Positions 1-6,177 of a DNA stretch of 10,698 nucleotides are shown piece after piece. Source of the stretch: Candidatus Cloacimonadota bacterium (GTDB taxonomy: Bacteria > Cloacimonadota > Cloacimonadia > Cloacimonadales > Cloacimonadaceae). Made by a program: the position numbers and the translations under genes. The notes beneath the pieces were generated by a model. The model saw only the letters and a list, made by a program, of their open reading frames with translations. It had not been told where the DNA came from and searched no databases. The stretch lies in contig JAQVMI010000036.1 of NCBI GenBank assembly GCA_028703735.1, positions 1 to 10,698 of the forward strand, written 5' to 3'. How positions within the stretch are numbered: position 1 is the first letter of the stretch; the number at the start of each line of letters is the position of its first letter.

Positions 1-464
1 GTTACACCAGCTACTGGTCCATGAAAGGGTATATCCGATATAGATAAAGCCAATGAAGCTCCAAACACACCAAGGGTTGCAGCATCAGCATCACCATCAA
101 AGGATAATACATTTAGCACTACATGCACCTGATTACGGAAGCCATCTGGAAACAGAGGACGGATAGAGCGATCTATCACACGTGCCATCAGGGTTGCATC
201 TGTAGTAGGTTTCGCTTCACGTTTAAAGAATCCACCAGGTATTTTGCCTGCTGCATACATCTTTTCGATGTAATCTACAGTTAGGGGAAAGAAATCCTGA
301 TTTTCTGAGGCATCTTTGGACATCGTGGCTGTTACCAAAACAGCAGTTTCTCCGTATTGGATAAACACACTGCCATTGGCTTGTTTTGCCATCTTGCCAG
401 TTTCTACGATTAGTTTTCTGCCGCAGAAATCCATTTCGCGGCGGGTGATATTGAAGTTATGCAT
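1..464 (-). CDS. pnp: Polynucleotide phosphorylase, N-terminal part (cut by window edge)
   Basis: PNPase is a trimeric 3'-to-5' phosphorolytic exoribonuclease that degrades and processes RNA in the cytoplasm. Only the first 154 codons are present, covering most of the first RNase PH-like domain; the full family is about 700 residues. Family hallmarks seen are an [13 protein letters not shown] stretch near residue 21, the [20 protein letters not shown] segment, [10 protein letters not shown], and [13 protein letters not shown] (families usually have RPIRPLFP). The start ATG at 464 is preceded by AGGAG five bases upstream. The gene lies downstream of rpsO on the same strand, the usual order. 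A 21-pair hairpin at 495-540 sits directly ahead of the ribosome binding site, which recalls the structured pnp leaders of other bacteria. The identification is very sure; the remaining length cannot be judged. Confidence 0.97.
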   Translation of the reverse strand, partial: MHNFNITRREMDFCGRKLIVETGKMAKQANGSVFIQYGETAVLVTATMSKDASENQDFFPLTVDYIEKMYAAGKIPGGFFKREAKPTTDATLMARVIDRSIRPLFPDGFRNQVHVVLNVLSFDGDADAATLGVFGASLALSISDIPFHGPVAGV

Positions 465-494
465 AACTTCTCCTTTTTTTATTGTGGGAGAAGA

Positions 495-540
495 AGCAAT
501 AGGCTGAATGGTTTATTGTTAAACCGCTTAGCTTATTGCT
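495..540 (-). promoter_or_regulatory. Long hairpin in the pnp leader
   Basis: The two 21-nt arms (495-515 and 520-540) pair with one mismatch and three G-U type pairs around a TTGT loop. The arms begin AGCAATAGGCT and end AGCTTATTGCT. The hairpin ends about 30 nt before the pnp start and just upstream of its Shine-Dalgarno. In Escherichia coli a double-stranded pnp leader is cut by RNase III and used for PNPase autoregulation. A similar role here is inferred from position and shape only. There is no T-run directly after it on the minus strand, so it does not look like a simple intrinsic terminator. Confidence 0.6.
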
Positions 541-556
541 AATTACTCCCGTTGAA

Positions 557-670
557 ATGTTACAAATCGTAACATAGGATTGCATCCTGTTGTATGGTTG
601 GGTTTGTAACCCAACCCTTGTTCCGCCGGTTACAAACCGGCAGATACAACAGCTTAAAAAGCTATGTTAC
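557..670. repeat. Nested palindromic REPIN-like element between rpsO and pnp
   Basis: Four nested pairings are visible. GTAACATAG (569-577) pairs with CTATGTTAC (662-670). CTGTTGTAT (587-595) pairs with ATACAACAG (644-652). Inside these are two hairpins: 596-616 (GGTTGGGTT, loop TGT) and 625-641 (GCCGGTT, loop ACA). The hairpin cores GGTTTGTAACC and GGTTACAAACC are exact reverse complements, the arrangement typical of REPINs. In addition ATGTTAC at 557-563 can pair with GTAACAT at 569-575, competing with the outer stem. It encodes nothing. It may be a dispersed REP/MITE-like repeat or an RNase III-type processing structure of the rpsO-pnp transcript. Copy number elsewhere in the genome would decide. 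Confidence 0.65.
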
Positions 671-683
671 TTAGTAGCTAATA

Positions 684-730
684 GCAAGAAAGTGGATCTA
701 AGAATTCACTTATGATCCACTTAATCTTGC
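684..730 (-). promoter_or_regulatory. Hairpin downstream of rpsO
   Basis: AAGTGGATC (690-698) pairs perfectly with GATCCACTT (714-722), and the stem extends outward through GCAAG (684-688) with CTTGC (726-730) across a small internal loop. The upper part can extend through TAAG/CTTA (699-702 with 709-712). It starts 26 nt after the rpsO stop. The T-run expected of a canonical intrinsic terminator is missing (the flank reads TATTAGC after the lower stem), so mRNA 3'-end protection, processing or partial termination between rpsO and pnp are all possible. Confidence 0.5.
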
Positions 731-756
731 TTGTCATAATATCTTGGCTGTAGAGT

Positions 757-1026
757 TTATTTTCTGATACCAAGCGCTTTGATAATGTTGCGATATCGAG
801 AAATCTCTTTCCGCTTCAAATAATCAAGTAAGCGCCTGCGCTGCCCGATCAGTTTCAACAAGCCACGCCTGGTGGAAAAATCTTTTGCATGCTCCTTAAG
901 GTGACCCGTGATATCTTTGATTCTACGGGTAAGCATCGCAATTTGAACTTCCGGCGAGCCAGTGTCTGATTCATGGAGTTTAAACTCTGCCATGATAGCT
1001 GTTTTAGCCTCAGGTGTTAACGGCAT
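757..1026 (-). CDS. rpsO: 30S ribosomal protein S15
   Basis: S15 is a primary 16S rRNA-binding protein of the small subunit platform and takes part in an intersubunit bridge. The 89-residue product has exactly the usual family length and carries the diagnostic features in order: HESDTGSPEVQIAMLTRRI (about residues 18-36), the HLKEHAKDFSTRRGLL loop and helix (about 42-57), and the basic RRRLLDYLKRKE helix (about 63-74). The start ATG is preceded by GGAGG at a suitable distance. Transcription runs on into pnp through a structured 292-nt spacer. In several bacteria S15 represses its own mRNA; the 98-nt leader here shows no obvious known S15 target fold, so autoregulation is not claimed. Confidence 0.98.
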   Translation of the reverse strand: MPLTPEAKTAIMAEFKLHESDTGSPEVQIAMLTRRIKDITGHLKEHAKDFSTRRGLLKLIGQRRRLLDYLKRKEISRYRNIIKALGIRK

Positions 1027-1093
1027 TTCATCCTCCAGATGATTTTATGATGACATGATTTAGGGAGGGGGGAATTTGTAAAGGGTTTTCTTA

Positions 1094-1120
1094 GATTAAT
1101 GATTAACAGGTTAACTGGTT
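1094..1120. repeat. Left inverted repeat array flanking the four-helix-bundle gene
   Basis: Degenerate 7-8 bp tandem units built on GTTAA/ATTAA: ATTAATG, ATTAACAG, GTTAACTG, then GTTAG. The 21-nt core 1095-1115 matches the reverse complement of 1529-1549 at 18 positions. It lies just beyond the stop codon of the four-helix-bundle gene, so together with the right array it brackets that gene closely. Confidence 0.6.
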
Positions 1121-1124
1121 AGAC

Positions 1125-1487
1125 TTAAGAAACTGGTTTATCGTTCGCTTTGATAAGTGAGAGTAATTGTCTCTTTACTGAATTAGAGATGTTAATCGTT
1201 GCTTCAAGTTTCTGTTTGTCTTTTATAAAGCCAAGCATATCAGCAATATCCAGTTGAGTTTGCAATTCAGAGATCGATCCTAAAGAGACATTTAGGAAAT
1301 ACAAAAGCTCTTTCTTAGATTTTCTTCCAGCACCTTCTGCAATATTGGAAGGGATTGAAGTCGCTGCTCTTTTCATTTGAGAAGTTAAACCCCATATCTC
1401 ATCACGGGGGAATTCCTTAGAAAGTTCGTAAACATTTTTAACCAATAGCATACTTGCCTTATATACTTCCAAATCAGTATGCATCAT
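1125..1487 (-). CDS. Four-helix-bundle protein (S23 / 23S rRNA intervening-sequence type)
   Basis: The 120-residue product matches the family often annotated as four helix bundle protein or 23S rRNA-intervening sequence protein. Features seen are LEVYKASMLLVKNVYELSKEFP at the N-terminus, the highly conserved LTSQMKRAATSIPSNIAEG core (about residues 34-52), GRKSKKELLYFLNVSLGS, and a helical C-terminus. No enzyme activity is known for the family; members assemble into pentamers of helical bundles and are widespread in genomes and in rRNA intervening sequences. Start: two consecutive ATGs follow AGGAGG with TAGGT between, so either could serve. The gene sits between ssrA and rpsO, separated from both, and is bracketed by inverted TTAACC arrays, which suggests an inserted cassette. 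Its cellular role is not evident. Confidence 0.88.
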   Translation of the reverse strand: MMHTDLEVYKASMLLVKNVYELSKEFPRDEIWGLTSQMKRAATSIPSNIAEGAGRKSKKELLYFLNVSLGSISELQTQLDIADMLGFIKDKQKLEATINISNSVKRQLLSLIKANDKPVS

Positions 1488-1525
1488 ACCTACCTCCTAT
1501 ATATCAGACCTGCACGACAATTTAC

Positions 1526-1559
1526 AGGATTAACCTGTTAACCATTAACCCGTTAACCA
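1526..1559. repeat. Right inverted repeat array flanking the four-helix-bundle gene
   Basis: Four degenerate TTAACC units follow one another with a 7-8 bp period (ATTAACC, TGTTAACC, ATTAACC, CGTTAACC). The array is the inverted counterpart of 1094-1120 and ends four bases from the CCA terminus of ssrA. The position directly against a tmRNA 3' end is notable because such ends are frequent insertion points, but no integrase gene is present. Confidence 0.6.
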
Positions 1560-1563
1560 AAAC

Positions 1564-1913
1564 TGGTGGAGGTGGCGGGGATCGAACCCGCGTCCAAAAA
1601 AACGATTGCCAGCAAATCTACATGCTTAGTTGTCTTTAAGCTTAACAAAGAAAGTGAAAGACAATCAGACCTTTCTTTGAGCAGCCGATAGTCTTAGGCA
1701 GGTTGTATCAGCAGTCCAACCCACAGCAACCGTACTGTTTCGACGCCCAATCCCCTTCCGACGGCACGAAGAGGTTGAACGTTAGCAGCTTATGCTGCTA
1801 AGGAGTAGTTATTATTTGCAATTAATTTTGTTTGCTACTTGGTAACGAAGAAGATAGCATCTCCGGCATGCATCACTCACACTCTGATTCCCTGTCGAAA
1901 CCATTTCACCCCC
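1564..1913 (-). ncRNA. ssrA: Transfer-messenger RNA (tmRNA)
   Basis: tmRNA with SmpB rescues ribosomes stalled on broken mRNAs and adds a degradation tag. Read on the minus strand, the gene begins GGGGGTGAAATGGTTTCGAC, the typical 5' end, and finishes with a T-arm GCGGGTTCGATCCCCGC followed by CACCTCC and ACCA. The first seven bases pair with the seven before ACCA (one G-U), giving a complete acceptor stem. CCA is encoded. The length of 350 nt is normal for one-piece tmRNA. The tag reading frame is listed separately. No convincing promoter could be fixed upstream; a TATATA at 1914-1919 touches the mature 5' end and is too close to be a -10 box. Confidence 0.97.
1790..1819 (-). other. tmRNA tag reading frame (ANNNYSLAA, stop)
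   Basis: The resume codon is taken as GCA at 1819-1817, preceded by TAATT, which resembles the TAGTC ahead of the Escherichia coli resume codon. Nine codons encode A-N-N-N-Y-S-L-A-A followed by TAA, close to the general ANDENYALAA pattern with the C-terminal LAA degron. The codons for LAA and the stop lie within a perfect 8-bp hairpin (TTAGCAGC/GCTGCTAA, 1782-1801), as is usual for the stem that closes the tag region. Another GCA at 1835-1833 would read ANKINCK and stop, without a degron, so it was not chosen. Confidence 0.8.
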
Positions 1914-2384
1914 TATATACTGGAACGAAAACAACTTCAATCTACTTAACATTTTAGGATAGACACAAAATGGAAGCTAAACTGCACATTGATTTCGCCT
2001 ATAAAAGAACTTGTGAATACAAACTAATCTGAATAGTTTAACTGTCAACACAAATCTTTTGCACTTCATGCAGATATTATGGGAGGATGTTCAATAATCT
2101 CAACCAATGGAGGTAGCAACGTAGGTTCAAAAAAATATAGAAAAAGTGGGTGGACATTATTCTTGGCTGTGTTTTGCCAGTGTTTACTGTTTAAGTCTGG
2201 AGTCGAACCCGCTTAACTAATTTATATCATTATAGTTATCCATTTTAGTCGGTTGTGCTAACAGCGTCTTCTTGCTAATCATCACCAATGTGCACAAGGT
2301 GTATCAAGGGATTTTGGAACGCGAGAAATTGAGGCACGTTTCTAACTCCAGCGGGTTGGCATAGCCTTACAACATCGTTTCCCA

Positions 2385-2470
2385 CCAGCTATCACGAGCC
2401 TGTTTCCACACCCCTTTCAGCTACCCTGCAGCTACAAAAGTGCCTGCAAGGTAACTGAAAGGATAGCTGG
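2385..2470. repeat. Strong two-tier hairpin with CAGCTA repeats (possible structured RNA)
   Basis: CCTTTCAGCTACC (2413-2425) pairs with GGTAACTGAAAGG (2450-2462) with one mismatch. Inside it, after a 2x2 internal loop, GCAGCTAC (2428-2435) pairs with GTGCCTGC (2440-2447) around AAAA. Outside it, CCAGCTATC (2385-2393) pairs perfectly with GATAGCTGG (2462-2470), leaving a 19-nt bulge on one side. CAGCTA occurs three times on the left arm (2386, 2418, 2429). No T-run follows on either strand, so it is not an obvious terminator. It could be a small RNA, a regulatory site or a repeat relic; I do not recognise the family. Confidence 0.5.
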
Positions 2471-2712
2471 GATAAGCAGGTGTTTAGGAATAATGATCAA
2501 GTGAACTGCATTCTGGTGTTATTCAAGAACAGATAATAGTTCATGGAACACTTAGGTATGCACATTTTGTTATTGTAAATATTGAACCTTAATTATCTTG
2601 CACACAGATCAATACTGGTTAGATTGTACTTGAATAGATGAATCGATTTTTGAACTTTACTTAATACATTGTAGCCAGTGTAAAAAAAAATGTGTGAATA
2701 CCAAGAAAGGGG

Positions 2713-2738
2713 TTGACGTAGAAACGGCATCTCGTTTC
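2713..2738 (+). promoter_or_regulatory. Possible -35 box and palindrome upstream of the secreted-protein gene
   Basis: TTGACG at 2713-2718 resembles a -35 box, but no good -10 hexamer is found at 16-18 nt; TACTGT at 2744 is too far. Immediately after it GAAACG (2721-2726) and CGTTTC (2733-2738) form a perfect 6-bp inverted repeat with a 6-nt spacer, which could be an operator or simply a leader hairpin. The evidence is weak. Confidence 0.25.
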
Positions 2739-2778
2739 ATGCGTACTGTGGTATTTGTATATAAAAAAAGAAGGTCTT

Positions 2779-5730
2779 ATGAAAAGTGGTTTACGTACAA
2801 TCTGTTTAATCGGAATTCTGCTTTGCGGCTTTAGTGCAATATATGCTCAGACCCCAGGATGGAACTGGGCGGATCAATTGCAAACCAATCAGCAGAGTTC
2901 TAACATTGTAGATACAGTTACCGATGCTGCTGGAAACATAATCTCATGTTGGCAGTTTTTGGGAGCTTGCTATTTAGGATATCCGGAAATTCCACCCTTT
3001 GAGGACACCTCAATTAGAAATTACATATCCAAACAGAGCAGCGATGGCAGTTTTATCTGGGTCATGCCAATATCATCACAGATTGATAATTTATACAAAT
3101 TAGGTGTGTACGGAACAGGATACATTTACTTCACAGCCAGTTTTGCAGGCGCAATAACCTTGGGAGGTACTACCCTTACCAGTACAGGTATTGGTTATCT
3201 TATCGCCAAATTGGATAGTGAAGGTAACTACGTATGGGTAAAAAACATTTCAAGCTGCGGGATTGGGCAAGATTTTAATACAGGAATTGACGGCAACTGC
3301 TTTCTGACTGGTTCATTTCGGGACACGATAAGTTTTGATAATATCACCCTCACAAGTACCGGATGCAAAGATATGTTTATTGCCAGATTGAACCCCGAAG
3401 GCGTTTGGATATGGGCAAGACAGGCAACGGGAATAGGCGATGTTTCAGGTACATATTTAGCTGCCGGCAATGCAGGTGAATGTTATCTGTGTGGTATAGC
3501 TGTGTGGGATGCTGATTTTGGAGAATTTTACTGTCCTCAACCTGATAACACTAATTTCTGGAGATATGTAGCTAAATATAGTGAAAGTGGTGAGTGTTTG
3601 TGGGTGGATCCAGTATCTCTTCCTAATAATATGGTGTACGAAGCAGGACTGGTTCAGGATGGTCTTGGAAATGCATATCTATTATATGATATTGAAGATT
3701 ATGTGGAATGGTCAGGTAAATATCTCAAAGTTAGAAAATATACTGCGAGTACCAGTTCTGAGGTTTTCAGTGCAAGTAATTCAGGAAGTCTCGGGGCAAC
3801 ATCTCTGGCAATTGATTCTGCACGTAACCTTTACATATTAGGCTCGTATTATGATCCTTTTTATGTGGGCAACATACCTTTTACAGATGAACGAGGCGCA
3901 GTAGTAATCAAATTGAATTCAGATTATCAGGTAAGTTGGGCGTTTGATCCCTCTCCCGGGCGATATTCACGATTTAAACAAATTGGTGTAACCTCAGAGG
4001 GAGTGCCATATCTCACTATGTATACTTATGATGCCTATCCGGTAGGGGATTTTGCTACTCCACCGGGAGTAGATACATCTTCGATAGCGGGGTTAAGCTC
4101 ATCAGGCACAGTAACATGGGTAAAATCTAACAGCTTTAACCACATTGGGTGTTTTGGGATAGATATTTTTCAGGATCCACTCGGTAACAACTTCACCTGT
4201 GGAAACTACCAGGGTGCTTTCACCAGAAACGGAGTCCTTTATCCCTGTTTTGGAACAGAAGGAAAAGATATTTATGTAGCCAGATTGTTAAATAGCGGTG
4301 CTTGGCAGTGGATAAGTTGTGCAGGGGGTGAGGGTAATGATGAAGTAAACGCAATTTGCGTTGATAGCTATCAAAATAGTTATATTACGGGTAGCCTTAC
4401 CGGGACTATGCACTTTGGAGATATATCGGTTACCGGAAACGGAGAGACCGATATCTTTATTGCCAAACTGGATAGTGAAGGAAATTGGCAATGGGCTGTC
4501 TCGTTTGGCGGTACGGGATACGATAGCGGGATAGACCTGGCTTTTGATAAGCTTGGTAACATATATGTGGTTGGCTCGTTTTCTGAGACGGTGAATTTTG
4601 GAGTTACATCACTTACTGCCGCAGGTGGTACAGATACTTTCGTTCTGAAACTGGATAGTTCTGGCGTAGCCTTGGCTGTTACGAGCGGAGGAGGTATGGA
4701 AGATGATTATGGAAGTGGGATTGTAATAACTACAGATAGCCATGTTGCAATATGTGGAAATTTCCGTCTTACTGCTACATTCGGAAGCAACTTTGTTAAC
4801 TCGATTGGTGATTCCGATATACTATTTGCAGAATTAGATGGAAGTTTGGAGTGGCTATCTGCGAAAGCTGCTGGAGGTGTTATGCCTGATTCTGCTTCTG
4901 CAATTGGAATAGATGCTGCCGGTGATTACTATGTTACGGGATACTTTACCGGAAATGCCGTTTTTGGTGTTTATGCTATTAATAGCCTGGGTGGAAGTGA
5001 TGTGTTTGTTGCCAAAGTAGATATTTTAGATGGCTGGATATGGATCCGATCTTATGGGGGGACAACCAATGATGCTGCTCTGGCAATTGCTGTAGCGAAT
5101 GATGGAACCTCCTATATTACCGGATATGTGAGAGCAGATATAGCTGATAACACATATGACCTGCCCACTAATGAGTCACAAGCAATCTTATGTATAAGCT
5201 ATGATGTGAATGGAACTCGGTTGTGGATAAAGCAGACGGAAGCCAGTATATATGCCTATTACCCCTACTACCCATGTGATTTTCGAGGAGCCGGTATTAC
5301 TCTCACTTCTGAAGGTATCTGTACTTTAACAGGTACCTACTCACAACCCACATCCTTTGGTGCTAACATAATTGAGCCAAATGGAGCATACAATGCATTC
5401 ATTGGAACTCTTATGCATGGGGTTGATAATGATGACATCGTCCAGTCACCGGCGTTGTTAACTGATGTAAGAGCCTATCCTAACCCCTTTAAAGGCAGAA
5501 CTTCCATTTCATACGTTATTGGCAAAACTACTCCAGTGCGTCTGGATATTTTTAACGTCAAAGGGCAATTGGTTAAAAGTTTGGGAAATGACACAAAACT
5601 TTCTGGTAAGTATTTAAGTGATTGGGATGGGTGTGATGCAAATGGCAGACATGTGTCTTCAGGAGTATATTTTCTCTCACTTAGAACAGATACTGATACC
5701 GTGGTTAGAAAACTGCTGTTAATGAAGTAA
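2779..5730 (+). CDS. Secreted propeller-repeat protein with T9SS-type C-terminal domain
   Basis: The 983-residue product starts at ATG 2779, preceded by AGAAGG; an upstream in-frame TTG is less likely. Residues 1-23 form a signal peptide (basic MKSGLR, hydrophobic core, likely cut after AIYA). From about residue 27 to 885 I count about 14 diverged units of roughly 60 residues with the pattern 'G-x-D-...-GN-x-Y-x-x-G-x-F-...-F-G-...-D-x-F-(I/V)-A-K-L-(D)-x-x-G-x-W-x-W', clearest in residues 515-820. This resembles SBBP-type beta-propeller repeats, and fourteen units would fit two seven-bladed propellers. Residues 895-983 form a FlgD-Ig/T9SS type A-like domain starting YPNPF and including LDIFNVKGQLVKSL, WDGCDANGRHVSSGVYF and a terminal RKLLLMK. 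Export to the cell surface or outside is inferred; ligand and role are unknown. It appears monocistronic. Confidence 0.88.
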   Translation: MKSGLRTICLIGILLCGFSAIYAQTPGWNWADQLQTNQQSSNIVDTVTDAAGNIISCWQFLGACYLGYPEIPPFEDTSIRNYISKQSSDGSFIWVMPISSQIDNLYKLGVYGTGYIYFTASFAGAITLGGTTLTSTGIGYLIAKLDSEGNYVWVKNISSCGIGQDFNTGIDGNCFLTGSFRDTISFDNITLTSTGCKDMFIARLNPEGVWIWARQATGIGDVSGTYLAAGNAGECYLCGIAVWDADFGEFYCPQPDNTNFWRYVAKYSESGECLWVDPVSLPNNMVYEAGLVQDGLGNAYLLYDIEDYVEWSGKYLKVRKYTASTSSEVFSASNSGSLGATSLAIDSARNLYILGSYYDPFYVGNIPFTDERGAVVIKLNSDYQVSWAFDPSPGRYSRFKQIGVTSEGVPYLTMYTYDAYPVGDFATPPGVDTSSIAGLSSSGTVTWVKSNSFNHIGCFGIDIFQDPLGNNFTCGNYQGAFTRNGVLYPCFGTEGKDIYVARLLNSGAWQWISCAGGEGNDEVNAICVDSYQNSYITGSLTGTMHFGDISVTGNGETDIFIAKLDSEGNWQWAVSFGGTGYDSGIDLAFDKLGNIYVVGSFSETVNFGVTSLTAAGGTDTFVLKLDSSGVALAVTSGGGMEDDYGSGIVITTDSHVAICGNFRLTATFGSNFVNSIGDSDILFAELDGSLEWLSAKAAGGVMPDSASAIGIDAAGDYYVTGYFTGNAVFGVYAINSLGGSDVFVAKVDILDGWIWIRSYGGTTNDAALAIAVANDGTSYITGYVRADIADNTYDLPTNESQAILCISYDVNGTRLWIKQTEASIYAYYPYYPCDFRGAGITLTSEGICTLTGTYSQPTSFGANIIEPNGAYNAFIGTLMHGVDNDDIVQSPALLTDVRAYPNPFKGRTSISYVIGKTTPVRLDIFNVKGQLVKSLGNDTKLSGKYLSDWDGCDANGRHVSSGVYFLSLRTDTDTVVRKLLLMK

Positions 5731-5856
5731 ACCCTAGAGTTATCTATTTCTCTATATCAACAAATGGAAAGAGAGGCACGTTTTAAAGCCATAGAACCTT
5801 TGTGATTTATGCCACTAATCTGCATATTTGGGTATGGCTATGTACTCATTATTTGA

Positions 5857-5873
5857 AGATAGTAACCCTATCT
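5857..5873. repeat. Short perfect hairpin between the secreted-protein gene and the oxidoreductase operon
   Basis: AGATAG and CTATCT pair around TAACC. The rest of the 236-nt spacer 5731-5966 shows no gene. No T-run follows, so a terminator role for the upstream gene is not supported. Confidence 0.3.
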
Positions 5874-5897
5874 ACCCGCAGATCATAAAAAAAAGGT

Positions 5898-5927
5898 TTG
5901 ACAGAATAGAGGGAATATTTGTCCTAT
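5898..5927 (+). promoter_or_regulatory. Possible promoter of the 2-oxoacid oxidoreductase operon
   Basis: A perfect TTGACA (5898-5903) lies about 65 nt ahead of the first gene, next to an A-run (5887-5894) that could act as an UP-like element. The -10 is poor: TCCTAT at 18 nt spacing matches TATAAT at only three positions. It is the best candidate in the spacer, but far from certain. Confidence 0.35.
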
Positions 5928-5966
5928 CACAACAGTGGAAAAATAAACTCTATAAGGAGTACAACC

Positions 5967-6170
5967 ATGCCAAGAATGACGGTTGACCCAAATTATTGTA
6001 AAGGCTGTGGTCTGTGTATTGCTGCTTGTCCGAAGAAGATTATCCGCTTCTCCGAGAACATCAATGCCAAAGGCTATAATTATGCCGAATGTTTCGAGCA
6101 GGATAAATGCATAGCCTGCAAAATGTGTTATGTAACTTGCCCCGACGTGGCAATAACCATCGAGAAGTGA
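5967..6170 (+). CDS. 2-oxoacid:ferredoxin oxidoreductase, delta (ferredoxin) subunit
   Basis: This 67-residue protein carries two [4Fe-4S] clusters that pass electrons from the TPP site of the complex to external ferredoxin. The first motif is CKGCGLCIAACP (Cys 11, 14, 17, 21) and the second CIACKMCYVTCP (Cys 48, 51, 54, 58). The start ATG at 5967 follows AAGGAG with a 7-nt gap; the frame is open back to 5919, but the extra 16 residues lack an initiation signal and would precede a normal family N-terminus. Its TGA overlaps the GAGG ribosome binding site of the next gene, so translation is probably coupled. It corresponds to VorC/KorD-type subunits. It is first in a delta-alpha-beta-gamma operon. 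Confidence 0.93.
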   Translation: MPRMTVDPNYCKGCGLCIAACPKKIIRFSENINAKGYNYAECFEQDKCIACKMCYVTCPDVAITIEK

Positions 6171-6177
6171 GGTAAGA

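Larger units (their letters stand above)
1914..2778. other. 865-nt intergenic stretch without recognisable gene
   Basis: Between ssrA (leftward) and the secreted-protein gene (rightward) no open frame of convincing length or composition was found on either strand, and stops are frequent in all frames I followed. It must contain the outward-facing promoters of both neighbours. Visible structure is limited to the strong hairpin at 2385-2470, a weaker one (AAGTGAACT at 2499-2507 with AGTTC 2538-2542 and CACTT 2549-2553), and the short palindrome near 2721-2738. The stretch AAAAAGTGGGTGGACATT near 2142-2159 recalls insertion-sequence ends, but no partner end or transposase remnant was seen. Confidence 0.6.

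Noticed and set aside
1454..1639. Plus-strand open frame of 61 codons over the tmRNA 3' end
   Set aside because: It runs across the four-helix-bundle start, the repeat array and the tmRNA acceptor end in the wrong sense and has no protein-like features.
1817..1835. Alternative tmRNA tag starting at the upstream GCA (ANKINCK, stop)
   Set aside because: It ends before the hairpin and lacks the LAA degron; the other frame gives a normal tag and a better preceding pentamer.
1914..1919. TATATA as the -10 box of ssrA
   Set aside because: It touches the mature 5' end, so a start about 7 nt downstream would fall inside the acceptor stem.
2142..2159. AAAAAGTGGGTGGACATT as an insertion-sequence end
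   Set aside because: No inverted partner, target duplication or transposase remnant was found in the gap.
2203..2212. TCGAACCCGC shared with the tmRNA T-arm (1582-1591), as a possible att duplicate or tRNA remnant
   Set aside because: It lies upstream of ssrA, not beyond its 3' end where integration would leave a repeat. The surrounding bases form only two T-stem pairs and no acceptor or anticodon arm was found.
5919..5966. N-terminal extension of the ferredoxin subunit
   Set aside because: No ribosome binding site lies before 5919, whereas AAGGAG is correctly placed for the ATG at 5967.
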